A DNA stretch of 64,000 nt. It comes from Rhodospirillales bacterium (GTDB lineage: Bacteria > Pseudomonadota > Alphaproteobacteria > TMED109). Positions 41,852 to 50,835 of the stretch are shown here, piece by piece. Where the stretch lies: positions 124,001-188,000 of the forward strand of contig JAPPED010000015.1 in the NCBI GenBank assembly GCA_028824295.1. Reading direction: 5' to 3'. The stretch's first letter is position 1; each line of letters begins with the position of its first letter. Below the pieces are notes generated by a model that made no database searches, was not told the origin of the DNA, and worked only from the letters and a program-made list of their open reading frames with translations. Position numbers and translations under genes: made by a program.

Positions 41852-44503
41852 ATGGCGACTGCCACGACCACATCGGAAATTCGTGCCGCGTTCCTAGATT
41901 ACTTTCGGGCGCACGGGCACGAAGTGCTCCCGTCGTCGCCGCTCGTGCCGCGCAACGACCCCACGCTGCTGTTCACCAGCGCCGGCATGGTGCAATTCAA
42001 GAACATCTTTACCGGCCAGGAGACGCGCAGCCATCCGCGCGCTGCCACGTCGCAGAAGTGTCTACGGGCCGGCGGCAAGCACAACGACCTTGAGAACGTC
42101 GGCTACACCGCCCGGCATCACACATTCTTTGAAATGCTCGGGAACTTCAGTTTCGGCGACTATTTCAAGGAACAGGCCATTGAGCACGCCTGGACGCTGG
42201 TGACGAGGGAGTTTGGCGTCGCTTCCGACCGGTTGCTCGCGACGGTCTATGCGGACGATGACGAGGCATACGATCTCTGGCGGAAGATTTCCGGGTTACC
42301 TGAAGAGCGTATTTTGCGGATTGCCACTTCTGACAATTTCTGGGCTATGGGCGACACCGGCCCGTGCGGTCCGTGTTCGGAGCTCTTCTTTGATCACGGA
42401 GACCAGATACCCGGCGGCCCACCCGGCAGCCCCGATGAAGACGGGGACCGGTTCGTCGAGATCTGGAACCTCGTATTCATGCAATACGAACAGGAATCCT
42501 CTGACCACCGGGTCCTGCTGCCACGACCTTCAATCGACACCGGTATGGGGCTGGAACGCATGGCGGCCGTCATGCAGGGGTTTACGGACAATTACGACAT
42601 CGACCTGTTTCGCACCCTGATCGAAGCGTCGAAGGCGGCGACGGGCGCGGACGAGAACGAGGGGCGCTCGGTCTCGCACCGGGTGATCGCGGATCACCTG
42701 CGCGCTTCGGCGTTCGTCATTGCGGAAGGCGTGCTCCCGTCAAACGAGGGGCGCGGTTACGTGCTGCGCCGCATCGCGCGGCGAGCCATGCGGCATGCCC
42801 ATCTGTTGGGCGCCCGCGAGCCGGTATTGTGGAAAATCGCCGGAAGTGTCGTTGCGGAAATGGGAGACGCTTTCCCGGAACTTGCCCATGCCCGCACATT
42901 GATTGCGGAGACCTTGAAGGGCGAGGAGACGAGATTTGGCGAAACGCTCGAACGCGGCATGCGCCTGCTCGCGAACGAGACGTCGAAGCTTGCAGACGGT
43001 GCCGCGTTGCCTGGAGCAACCGCGTTCCAACTCTATGACACGTATGGTTTCCCCATCGACCTGACGGAAGACATTTTGCGGAGCGAGGGGCGCGCGTTGG
43101 ACCGGGCCGGGTTTGAGGCAGCAATGGCAGAGCAACGTAGGAAGGCGCGCGCCGCATGGTCGGGAACGGGAGACACCAAAGCGGAGCGGGTCTGGTTTGA
43201 GGTTCGTGATGAGGCCGAACCCACTGAGTTTCTGGGCTACGCCGGGACCAGTGCGGAGGCGGTGGTGTCGGCGATCGTGACCGATGGCGAGCAGGTTCGT
43301 GTAGCCGATTCGGCCAGTGGGACCATCGGCGTGATATGCAACCAAACTCCGTTCTACGCTGAAGGTGGAGGTCAGGTCGGCGACACCGGTACGATCCGTT
43401 GGCCCAACGGAGCCATGACGGTGTCGGATACCCACTCCCGCGCCGAAGCACTCCACGTCCATTACGGGACCGTCAACGAAGGCGAATTACGCGTTGGCGA
43501 GGCGGTCGAGCTCGCTGTCGACGAGGATCGGCGCGCGGGCTTACGGATTCATCACTCGGCAACCCACCTGTTGCACGCCGCGTTGCGCGAGCGCCTCGGC
43601 GGGCACGTCATCCAGAAGGGATCCCTGGTTGCCCCTGACCGCCTCCGCTTCGATATCAGCCACCCGCGTGCAGTTACTGCTGAAGAGCTCGAGGACATCG
43701 AGTGCAAGGTCAATGGCTGGATACGGGCGAACGCGTCGGTGGAAACCCGACTTCTACCGCCGGATGACGCCATGAATTCCGGCGCGCTCGGCTTGTTTGG
43801 GGAGAAATACGGCGATGAAGTACGGGTGGTTCGCATGGGCGCGGAGGCCGGCCCGACGTTTTCGCTCGAACTGTGCGGAGGAACGCATGTGGGCCGAACC
43901 GGCGAGATAGGCGTTCTGAAGATCGTTTCGGAGTCGGCGCTCGCTTCCGGCGTGCGCCGACTGGAGGCGGTAGTGGGCCCCGCCGCGTTGAAGCTGTTCC
44001 AGGACCACGCCCATGTGCTTGACGGGCTTGCCGCCGGTCTAGGGGTTCGGCAGAACGAACTCGCGAATCGTATTGAGCGGCTCCTGAAGGAACGGCGCGA
44101 ACTCGAACGTACGATTGAGGACCTGCGCCAGAAGCTTGCTCGCGGAGATACCGAAACTACTGCCCCGACCGAAATCGCCGGCGTGCGCGTTGCGGGAAGG
44201 GTTCTCGACGGCGTCCCTCCGAAGGTGCTTCGCGGCCAAGCCGAAGAGCTGAGGAACACTCTGGGAAGCGGCTTGGCGGTAGTGGTGACGTCCTTCGAAG
44301 GGAAAGGTTCGTTGGTGGTCGCCGTCAGCGAGGACCTGACGAATCGATTTGATGCAGTGGACCTGGTGCAGGCCGGCGTGGCGGCGCTCGGCGGGCGAAA
44401 GGGAGGCGGCCGTCGCGACATGGCCCAAGGCGGCGGGCCCGATGGTGCGGCCACCCGGAAGGCCCTGCAGGCCGTGCAGCAGGCCATTGGCGAGACGGGC
44501 TAG
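41852..44503 (+). CDS. alaS: alanyl-tRNA synthetase
   Basis: An 883-residue AlaRS charging tRNA-Ala. The catalytic domain begins SEIRAAFLDYFRAHGHEVLP then SSPLVPRNDPTLLF; class II motif 2 is near FEMLGNFSFGDYFKEQAI. The editing domain carries the zinc-binding HHSATHLLHAALRE (about residue 566) and CGGTHVGRTGEIG (about 674). A coiled coil and C-Ala domain ending in a Gly-rich GGRKGGGRRDMAQGGGPDG follow. Length and domain set are standard. It is convergent with icd, whose stop lies 13 bases away; alaS beside icd is a common alphaproteobacterial arrangement. Confidence 0.97.
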   Translation: MATATTTSEIRAAFLDYFRAHGHEVLPSSPLVPRNDPTLLFTSAGMVQFKNIFTGQETRSHPRAATSQKCLRAGGKHNDLENVGYTARHHTFFEMLGNFSFGDYFKEQAIEHAWTLVTREFGVASDRLLATVYADDDEAYDLWRKISGLPEERILRIATSDNFWAMGDTGPCGPCSELFFDHGDQIPGGPPGSPDEDGDRFVEIWNLVFMQYEQESSDHRVLLPRPSIDTGMGLERMAAVMQGFTDNYDIDLFRTLIEASKAATGADENEGRSVSHRVIADHLRASAFVIAEGVLPSNEGRGYVLRRIARRAMRHAHLLGAREPVLWKIAGSVVAEMGDAFPELAHARTLIAETLKGEETRFGETLERGMRLLANETSKLADGAALPGATAFQLYDTYGFPIDLTEDILRSEGRALDRAGFEAAMAEQRRKARAAWSGTGDTKAERVWFEVRDEAEPTEFLGYAGTSAEAVVSAIVTDGEQVRVADSASGTIGVICNQTPFYAEGGGQVGDTGTIRWPNGAMTVSDTHSRAEALHVHYGTVNEGELRVGEAVELAVDEDRRAGLRIHHSATHLLHAALRERLGGHVIQKGSLVAPDRLRFDISHPRAVTAEELEDIECKVNGWIRANASVETRLLPPDDAMNSGALGLFGEKYGDEVRVVRMGAEAGPTFSLELCGGTHVGRTGEIGVLKIVSESALASGVRRLEAVVGPAALKLFQDHAHVLDGLAAGLGVRQNELANRIERLLKERRELERTIEDLRQKLARGDTETTAPTEIAGVRVAGRVLDGVPPKVLRGQAEELRNTLGSGLAVVVTSFEGKGSLVVAVSEDLTNRFDAVDLVQAGVAALGGRKGGGRRDMAQGGGPDGAATRKALQAVQQAIGETG

Positions 44504-44516
44504 GGCTCTGGTCGGC

Positions 44517-45728
44517 TCAGAGGGCCTGTCTCAGATTTTCGGCAATCGCGTCAAGGAACGGTTCGGTTTCTAGCCAACCTTGGGCCGGACCGACGAGCAG
44601 GGCAAGATCCTTGGTCATCTTGCCGGATTCGACCGTATCCTGGCACACGCGCTCGAGCGTTTGGGCAAACCGCTGTACCTCTGGCGTGTCGTCGAATCGG
44701 CCGCGGTGCCACAGTCCCCGCGTCCAGGCGAAAATCGATGCGATTGGGTTGGTCGAAGTCGCTTCACCTTTCTGGTAGGCCCGGTAGTGCCGGGTGACGG
44801 TACCGTGGGCCGCTTCCGCCTCGATCGTCTGTCCGTCGGGGGTCATCAGCACCGAGGTCATGAGGCCAAGCGACCCAAATCCCTGCGCAACGAGATCAGA
44901 TTGAACGTCACCGTCGTAGTTCTTGCAGGCCCATACGAAACCGCCGTCCCACTTGACTGCGCTGGCCACCAGATCGTCGATTAGACGGTGATCGTATTCC
45001 AGGCCGGCTTCGTTGAAGCTCGTGGCGAACTCGGCGTCGAAGATCTCCTGGAAGATGTCCCGGAATCTTCCATCATATTGTTTCAAGATGGTGTTCTTGG
45101 TCGACAGATAGACCGGCATCTTGAGATTGAGGCCGTACCGCAGACAAGCCCTAGCGAAGCCTCGGATGGATTCGTCCAAGTTGTACATCCCCAGCGCAAT
45201 ACCGGCCTCCCGGAATCGAAACACTTCGGTTTCGGTGGGCGATTCCCGCCCGTCCGGTTCGAAGCGCATCACAAGGCGCCCCGGGCCGGGGACCTGCAAC
45301 TCGGTGGCGCGGTACTGATCACCGAACGCATGCCGACCAATTACGATCGGCTTGGACCAGCCAGGCACATACTTGGGAATGTTGCGGCAGATGATCGGCT
45401 CACGAAACACCGTGCCGCCGAGGATGTTGCGGATGGTCCCGTTCGGGGACCGCCACATTTTCTTCAGGCCGAATTCGGAGACTCGATCCTCGTCGGGAGT
45501 GATGGTCGCGCATTTGACGCCGACACCGTGTTCACGGATGGCGTGTGCCGCCTCCACCGTCACTTTGTCGTCGGTCTGATCGCGGCTCCTGACGTGCAGG
45601 TCGTAGCTGACCAGGTCCACGTCGAGATGGGGGAGAATGAGACGCTCCCGGATCATTTCCCAGATGATCCGGGCCATTTCGTCCCCCTCTAGTTCGACGA
45701 GAGGGGAAGCAACCTTGATCTTGCTCAC
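44517..45728 (-). CDS. icd: NADP-dependent isocitrate dehydrogenase
   Basis: A 403-residue type II (eukaryote-like) homodimeric isocitrate dehydrogenase, oxidising isocitrate to 2-oxoglutarate with NADP+. Landmarks are [35 protein letters not shown] then [50 protein letters not shown] and [23 protein letters not shown] 45728, with GGAG upstream, gives the usual start ([14 protein letters not shown]). The longer frame to 45797 adds only non-family sequence. The LOG-family gene ends 52 bases upstream on the same strand and may be co-transcribed. Confidence 0.95.
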   Translation of the reverse strand: MSKIKVASPLVELEGDEMARIIWEMIRERLILPHLDVDLVSYDLHVRSRDQTDDKVTVEAAHAIREHGVGVKCATITPDEDRVSEFGLKKMWRSPNGTIRNILGGTVFREPIICRNIPKYVPGWSKPIVIGRHAFGDQYRATELQVPGPGRLVMRFEPDGRESPTETEVFRFREAGIALGMYNLDESIRGFARACLRYGLNLKMPVYLSTKNTILKQYDGRFRDIFQEIFDAEFATSFNEAGLEYDHRLIDDLVASAVKWDGGFVWACKNYDGDVQSDLVAQGFGSLGLMTSVLMTPDGQTIEAEAAHGTVTRHYRAYQKGEATSTNPIASIFAWTRGLWHRGRFDDTPEVQRFAQTLERVCQDTVESGKMTKDLALLVGPAQGWLETEPFLDAIAENLRQAL

Positions 45729-45780
45729 GGAATGCGCGCTCCAAATGACAAAGATGAGTGACTGCAGGGGATGACTACGT

Positions 45781-46422
45781 TTAGCCGCCAGGTGCAACCG
45801 ACGCCGGTGTTGCGAGCTGCTCGCTCACTGCCTGAACCGCCGCCTCGGCGGATTCCACCTTGATCACCATTGAATCAAGAATGTCGGGAAGAAATTTCTG
45901 TTCGACCATGCGTTCGAGCATCGCGAACATCGGCGCCCAGTACTGATCGATATCGATCACCACGATGGGGCGCGGGTGTTGCTTGAGTTCGCGCAGCACC
46001 AGCGTTTCCATGATCTCGTCCATGGTTCCGATCGCACCGGGGAGCGCTACACAGATGTCAGAGGCGTTGAACATCATGGTTTTGCGATCAGCCAGTGAAT
46101 CCACGACCACCGTTCGCTCCAGCGCTGAATGCATTTCTTGCATGGACGCAATGTAGATGGGGATGAAACCGGTCGTACGTACGCCTGCTTCCAGGGCGCC
46201 GTCGGTTACGGCGCCCATAAGCCCATGCTGTGAACCGCCGGTGACAAGACCGTAGCCAGCTTCGCCCAGCTTCCGACCCAGCTCGCGGGCCTCCTCGGCA
46301 AACCTAGGGTTGCTGCCCACCCGCGAACCACAAAACACCAGCACGGTGCGCTTCTTACCATCTTCCGAGCGGCTACGTTGATCGCACGCAGGTAGCGTCG
46401 TCCTGCCCAAAGACTGTTCCAT
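45781..46422 (-). CDS. LOG-family (TIGR00730) Rossmann-fold protein
   Basis: A 213-residue protein of the Lonely-guy family, whose active members release cytokinin bases from nucleoside monophosphates or hydrolyse other nucleotides. The first motif, [13 protein letters not shown], is intact. The second, normally PGGxGTxxE, reads PGAIGTMDE, with the second glycine replaced by alanine. The catalytic Glu is present. Neighbouring conserved features are [17 protein letters not shown] and LYGVQ-equivalent spacing. An N-terminal polar extension of ~24 residues precedes [15 protein letters not shown], so the true start may be internal. Confidence 0.85.
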   Translation of the reverse strand: MEQSLGRTTLPACDQRSRSEDGKKRTVLVFCGSRVGSNPRFAEEARELGRKLGEAGYGLVTGGSQHGLMGAVTDGALEAGVRTTGFIPIYIASMQEMHSALERTVVVDSLADRKTMMFNASDICVALPGAIGTMDEIMETLVLRELKQHPRPIVVIDIDQYWAPMFAMLERMVEQKFLPDILDSMVIKVESAEAAVQAVSEQLATPASVAPGG

Positions 46423-46622
46423 CTACAACCCGTCTCAAGACGCGGTGAACCTACCGGCCCCCCGCGGGTTCGTCCAGCAAAAGTCACGTTCCGTGTCTGG
46501 GAGTGATTTAGCTCTTCCGGATGGCCGATCCAGCATCTGGCGGCCCGGTGATTCGCCGGCTGCCAAGCAGCCTTGAAACAGGCAGTCGCACAGGGCGGGA
46601 CCGACCGAACGCGACGGTCCGT

Positions 46623-48005
46623 CTACCGGGTCCAAAACCAGGGGCTGAGCACCGCTACGAGGGCGATCACCTCAAATCGTCCAAGCAGCATCCCGGCCAT
46701 CAACACCGTCGTGCCAGTGGAGCCGCCCGGAACCGTTACTGCACCGACGAGAGTGGACATGCCTGGGCCCGTATTGGTGAGCGCGGCCACTGCGCCCAAG
46801 ATGGCGTCTTCCGCAGTCACTCCAGTCACGGAAAGGAGCGCCGCCAATCCAGCGCAGGCGCTGAACCAAAGGACCGCAAACGCGAACAGAGCCGAGACCA
46901 AGCCCGGTTCTGCAGTCTGACCGCCATAGCGCAGAGTTCGGACTTCATGGGGCTGCACACCGCGATTCAGCTCGTTCCAGATGACCGCGCCCAGGAGCCA
47001 TGCGCGGCGGAGACGAAGGCCGCCTGAAGCTCCAGCCACCGAGCCGCCGACGACCGCGAGAGCAAGCAGCGGCGTAATGGAGGCGTCTCGAGCCTCGGTT
47101 ACGATGCCGGACGTGCTGATCAGGGAGGCGGTGACAAAGAAACTGTCGATCAGGCCCATGTCCGGCACTGCCAGCCAAGCGAAGCTGATACCTCCCGCCA
47201 CCAATGCCGCCAACAGCAACGTTTCCCGGTTCCGGACCATCGCGGCGATCAACACGCGGGGCTGATTAGGGGTGCCGGGAAACCACAGGGCGCCGATGAG
47301 CATGAAGACGCCCAGAATCAGTTGGGTGCCGGCGCCCGGAATCGAGGACGGATAGCCCTTGGGGTCACCGCCGGTCGCGATTGCGGATAGCGCGTACAGG
47401 ACACCGTCAAACGCACTCACTCCGCCAGAGAAGAGAAGAAATACACAAGTCACTGTCAGCGCCGCATAGGCGACCGTGACCCCGCGGAACACCGAGGGCA
47501 CCAAGCTGCTGACGCCGGCGGTCGATCCCGGGGTTGCGAACGCGGCACCGCCCAGCCCGGCCGGAAGAAACACGATGGCAGCCAGCAGGAGCGTGGTCAG
47601 ACCTCCGATCCACTGCAGCACGGCCCGCCAGAGCACAAGGGCAGGGTCAGCCCCGCCGATCTGAATCGACCAGTAACCTGTGGTGGTAACGGCGGAGACG
47701 GAATCGAACAGCGCGGCATAGGGATCGGCCCCTGCAACCCAGAACGGAATGAGCCCGCCGATTGAAAGGGCCCCCCAGATCGCGGCCGCGCTAAGCAGGG
47801 CCGTCCTCCTCGTCCAGCTGCGGCCACGACTGCGAGTGGCGAGAAGTATTCCGCCGCTGACGAAGAGAGTACCGGTCGTCAGCAGCAGAAATCCACCCGC
47901 TGATGGAAGTCCGTCAAACCATGCCCAGAAGCCGACGACTCCTGCGAGCAGCCCTTCGGCACCCAGCGCCAACGCCAGGGCTCGCGAAATGGAGGCGAGT
48001 ACCAC
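46623..48005 (-). CDS. trkH: TrkH-family potassium uptake channel subunit
   Basis: A 460-residue membrane protein of the TrkH/KtrB superfamily. Four pore repeats are visible with selectivity-filter-like segments: SVSAVTTTGYWSIQ, LSAIATGGDPKGY, TASLISTSGIVTE and VAALTNTGPGMST. About ten hydrophobic helices surround them. The start is GTG 48005, which abuts the trkA stop directly. TrkA is the cytoplasmic NAD/ATP-binding regulator of this channel, so the pair forms a complete Trk-type uptake system driven by the proton or sodium gradient. Confidence 0.9.
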   Translation of the reverse strand: MVLASISRALALALGAEGLLAGVVGFWAWFDGLPSAGGFLLLTTGTLFVSGGILLATRSRGRSWTRRTALLSAAAIWGALSIGGLIPFWVAGADPYAALFDSVSAVTTTGYWSIQIGGADPALVLWRAVLQWIGGLTTLLLAAIVFLPAGLGGAAFATPGSTAGVSSLVPSVFRGVTVAYAALTVTCVFLLFSGGVSAFDGVLYALSAIATGGDPKGYPSSIPGAGTQLILGVFMLIGALWFPGTPNQPRVLIAAMVRNRETLLLAALVAGGISFAWLAVPDMGLIDSFFVTASLISTSGIVTEARDASITPLLALAVVGGSVAGASGGLRLRRAWLLGAVIWNELNRGVQPHEVRTLRYGGQTAEPGLVSALFAFAVLWFSACAGLAALLSVTGVTAEDAILGAVAALTNTGPGMSTLVGAVTVPGGSTGTTVLMAGMLLGRFEVIALVAVLSPWFWTR

Positions 48006-49397
48006 TTAGAGCTTGACGGTTCCGAATGCAGCCTCGAGCGCCTGGACCTTCTCGTGGGTAACGAGGACAATGACTCGGTCGTGAGGGCGGATCACGGTGT
48101 CTCCGACCGGCAATATCACTTCGCCGTTTCGCACGATGGCACCGACCGCGATGTCGGAATCCAGTTTCAGGTTGCGGAGCGAAGTTCCGGCAATGTTGGA
48201 AGTGTCGAGCGCTTCGTAGTCCATGACTTCGGCACGTCCGTCATGCAGGGTATGGACAGCTTGGACGCGTCCGCGCCGCACCCATCGCAGGATCTTGGAC
48301 ACCGTCGCCGACCGGGGAACGATAGCCTGGTCGATCCCGAGCTGGCTTAGCAGGGAGCCGTACTTGTTGTCGTGCGTCACCGTCGCTGCGTAGGGACAGC
48401 CCTTTTGTTTGGCCAGCGCCGAAACAAGCGTGTTGACCTCGTCGTTCTCGGTGACTGCGAGGAGCATCGCCGCGTCGTGCACTCCGGCTTCTTCCAGCAC
48501 GCCGTCGTCACGCGGGTCGCCGACTAGGACCTTCATGCCGTCGAGAATTTCGTCCGCCTGATGGGCGATATTCGGATCGGCCTCGAGAATCGTCACGCCC
48601 TCGGCTGACTCCTGTTTGGCAATCCGTTGCGCGACCAACCGGCCTAGGTTGCCGCCCCCGACAATCAGGATGCGTCGAGATGCCTCGATGTCCCGCCCAA
48701 AGGAACGGAGTACGCGATTGACGCGGTTGGCTTCCGTGACGACGAAGACCTCGTCTCCGACGGTCAGCGTCTCGTCTTTCCTGGGCACGATCCCGACACC
48801 GTCACGCACGATATAGACAACCCTGGCGTGGAGTTCGGGAAACAGCTCCGTCAGCTCGTGCAGGGGATGCGACAGGACCGGCGACTGTTGGTCCAGCTTC
48901 ATGCCGATGAGCTGGACCCGGCCGCCCACAAAACCGACGGCATCGCTTGCCCCGGGCAGTGCGACCAGTCGTGACAGCGCGATTGCCACCTCTCGTTCCG
49001 GCACAATGATCTCGGCTGGCAGGTCGTTACGGCCGTATAGCTGCGGCCAGTCCTCCTCCTGGTAGGCCGGGTTGCTGACGCGGGCAATGCGCGTTCGAAT
49101 CGAAAACACGCTGTGTGCCACCTGGCAGGCAACCATATTGGTCTCGTCGCTCCGGGTAACAGCTACCAGCAGATTCGCATTGTCGGCGCCGGCATCGCGC
49201 AGCACGGGAGGATGCGCCGGGTGCCCGTGGAGAGTTTCGATTCCAGCCGTGTCCCGGCGCGCCCGATCCAGGAATTCGGCTTCCTGGGCGACCAGCGTGA
49301 CCGCGGCTGCTTCCTCCTCGGCAAGGTGCCGGGCGATGCTGCGGCCAACCTCCCCGGCCCCACAGACGATGGCCCGGAACTGGGCGTCTTCGTTCAC
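48006..49397 (-). CDS. trkA: Trk system potassium uptake regulator TrkA
   Basis: A 463-residue peripheral protein with two tandem RCK (NAD-binding plus TrkA-C) units. The nucleotide-binding glycine motifs are VCGAGEVGRSIARHLAEE and, in the second half, ILIVGGGNLGRLVAQRIAKQ. Each is followed by an acidic residue position (LEADPNIAH). It gates the TrkH channel. GTG 49397 overlaps the ntrX stop (GTGA). ntrX followed by trkA is a hallmark alphaproteobacterial order. Confidence 0.94.
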   Translation of the reverse strand: MNEDAQFRAIVCGAGEVGRSIARHLAEEEAAAVTLVAQEAEFLDRARRDTAGIETLHGHPAHPPVLRDAGADNANLLVAVTRSDETNMVACQVAHSVFSIRTRIARVSNPAYQEEDWPQLYGRNDLPAEIIVPEREVAIALSRLVALPGASDAVGFVGGRVQLIGMKLDQQSPVLSHPLHELTELFPELHARVVYIVRDGVGIVPRKDETLTVGDEVFVVTEANRVNRVLRSFGRDIEASRRILIVGGGNLGRLVAQRIAKQESAEGVTILEADPNIAHQADEILDGMKVLVGDPRDDGVLEEAGVHDAAMLLAVTENDEVNTLVSALAKQKGCPYAATVTHDNKYGSLLSQLGIDQAIVPRSATVSKILRWVRRGRVQAVHTLHDGRAEVMDYEALDTSNIAGTSLRNLKLDSDIAVGAIVRNGEVILPVGDTVIRPHDRVIVLVTHEKVQALEAAFGTVKL

Positions 49398-50830
49398 GGT
49401 GTCTCCTGCTTGGAGCCGGTCTCGTCGGATATGCCCAGGAGCCGCAGCTTGCGATGCAGCGATGTGCGTTCCATGCCGACGAAAGCGGCCGTGCGCGTGA
49501 TGTTGCCACCGAAACGCGCGAGTTGAGACGACAGGTACTGGCGTTCGAACTGTTCCCGGGCGGCCTTCAGCGGGTGGCTCATGATCGAGTCAGTTCCGAA
49601 GCCCCCGCCGGTTTCTCCGTGTTCGTAGAGTACGTCGTCGGGCAGCATCGAAGCCCGCACCGGACTGGCTTCCGAATCCGGTGCCAGGATCAGGACGCGC
49701 TCGATCACGTTTCGAAGTTGGCGAACGTTCCCGCGCCAGTTGTAGGCCTGCAGTCGGGCTTCCGCTTCTGCGTCAATTGGGCGCGGTGGCCTGCCCAGCG
49801 CCCGCGCGCATTGCGTCATGCAATGCCAGGCCAAGGCCGGAATGTCTTCCCGGCGTTCAGCCAGGGACGGCACGCGAATGGGCACGACGTTGATTCGGTA
49901 GTACAGGCTGGCCGACAGCCGGTCCTGGCGGATGTAGGTTTCGGGGTCCACGCTGGTTGAGGCGACGACACGAACGTCCACCTTTACGGGGGTTTGCCCG
50001 CCCACTCGCATGAAGCTGGGATTCTGGAGTGCCCGCAGCAGCCACGACTGGGCGTCCATCGACATTTCGGCGACTTCATCCACGAACAGTGTGCCGCCGT
50101 GGGCCTGCTCAAGCTGGCCGACGCGAAGGATGCGTCCGCTTTCATCCTCGCGGCCGAACAATTCCTCCTCGAATCGGTCGGCCGACGTGCGCGGAGCGTT
50201 CATCACGACAAACGGGGCATTGCGACGGTGCGATTGGGCGTGAATGGCGCGGGCTGCGGTCTCCTTGCCGGAACCGGGTTCCCCGGTGATCAGGACCCGG
50301 CTATTCGTGGTCGCCACGCGCGCGATCGCGTTCTTGAGGGCACGAATGGCCGGCGAAGTCCCCACAATCGCGTCCGTGGTGCCGGTGCGGTTCACCAGCA
50401 CGGCATTTTCTCGGCGAAGATGCTGGGTCTCCAGGCTCCGCTTAACCACGTGCAGCAGCAGTCCGCTGTCGAACGGTTTTTCGAGGAAGTCGACCGCGCC
50501 GAGATTCATGGCGTCAACAGCAGTGCGTACTGATCCGTGCCCGCTGATCATGACGACCGGGAGGCCCTGAAATCGAGTGCCGATCGTCTCCAGGAGGTCG
50601 ATGCCTTCTCGTTCGCCGTTGCGAAGCCAGATGTCGAGCAGCACAAGCGAAGGTACCCGTTCCGCCAAGGCGGCCAGCGCGCTATCGGTGTCGCTGGCCA
50701 TTCGCGTCGTGTACCCCTCGTCCTGTAGCAAGTCCTGCACCGCCGCACAGATGTCCGGCTCGTCATCGACGATCAATATCTCGCCCATCCAATTGGTCGC
50801 CGTTCGAGAATTCTTGGACGAGGTGACCAT
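49394..50830 (-). CDS. ntrX: nitrogen-regulation response regulator NtrX
   Basis: A ~478-residue sigma-54-type response regulator. Its receiver domain (ILIVDDEPDICAAVQDLL, phospho-Asp in LVLLDIWLRNG) is followed by an AAA+ domain with Walker A GEPGSGKETAARAIHAQS, Walker B GGTLFVDEVAEM and a Fis-type HTH (GGNITRTAAFVGMERTSLHR). The GAFTGA sigma-54-contact loop is absent: after EEELFGREDES the sequence goes straight to RILRVGQLEQAHGG, as in other alphaproteobacterial NtrX. That suggests a sigma-54-independent mode. ATG 50830 lies five bases after the ntrY stop; ATG 50788 (MGEILIVDDE) fits the family start equally well. Confidence 0.93.
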   Translation of the reverse strand: MVTSSKNSRTATNWMGEILIVDDEPDICAAVQDLLQDEGYTTRMASDTDSALAALAERVPSLVLLDIWLRNGEREGIDLLETIGTRFQGLPVVMISGHGSVRTAVDAMNLGAVDFLEKPFDSGLLLHVVKRSLETQHLRRENAVLVNRTGTTDAIVGTSPAIRALKNAIARVATTNSRVLITGEPGSGKETAARAIHAQSHRRNAPFVVMNAPRTSADRFEEELFGREDESGRILRVGQLEQAHGGTLFVDEVAEMSMDAQSWLLRALQNPSFMRVGGQTPVKVDVRVVASTSVDPETYIRQDRLSASLYYRINVVPIRVPSLAERREDIPALAWHCMTQCARALGRPPRPIDAEAEARLQAYNWRGNVRQLRNVIERVLILAPDSEASPVRASMLPDDVLYEHGETGGGFGTDSIMSHPLKAAREQFERQYLSSQLARFGGNITRTAAFVGMERTSLHRKLRLLGISDETGSKQETP

Positions 50831-50835
50831 GATGA

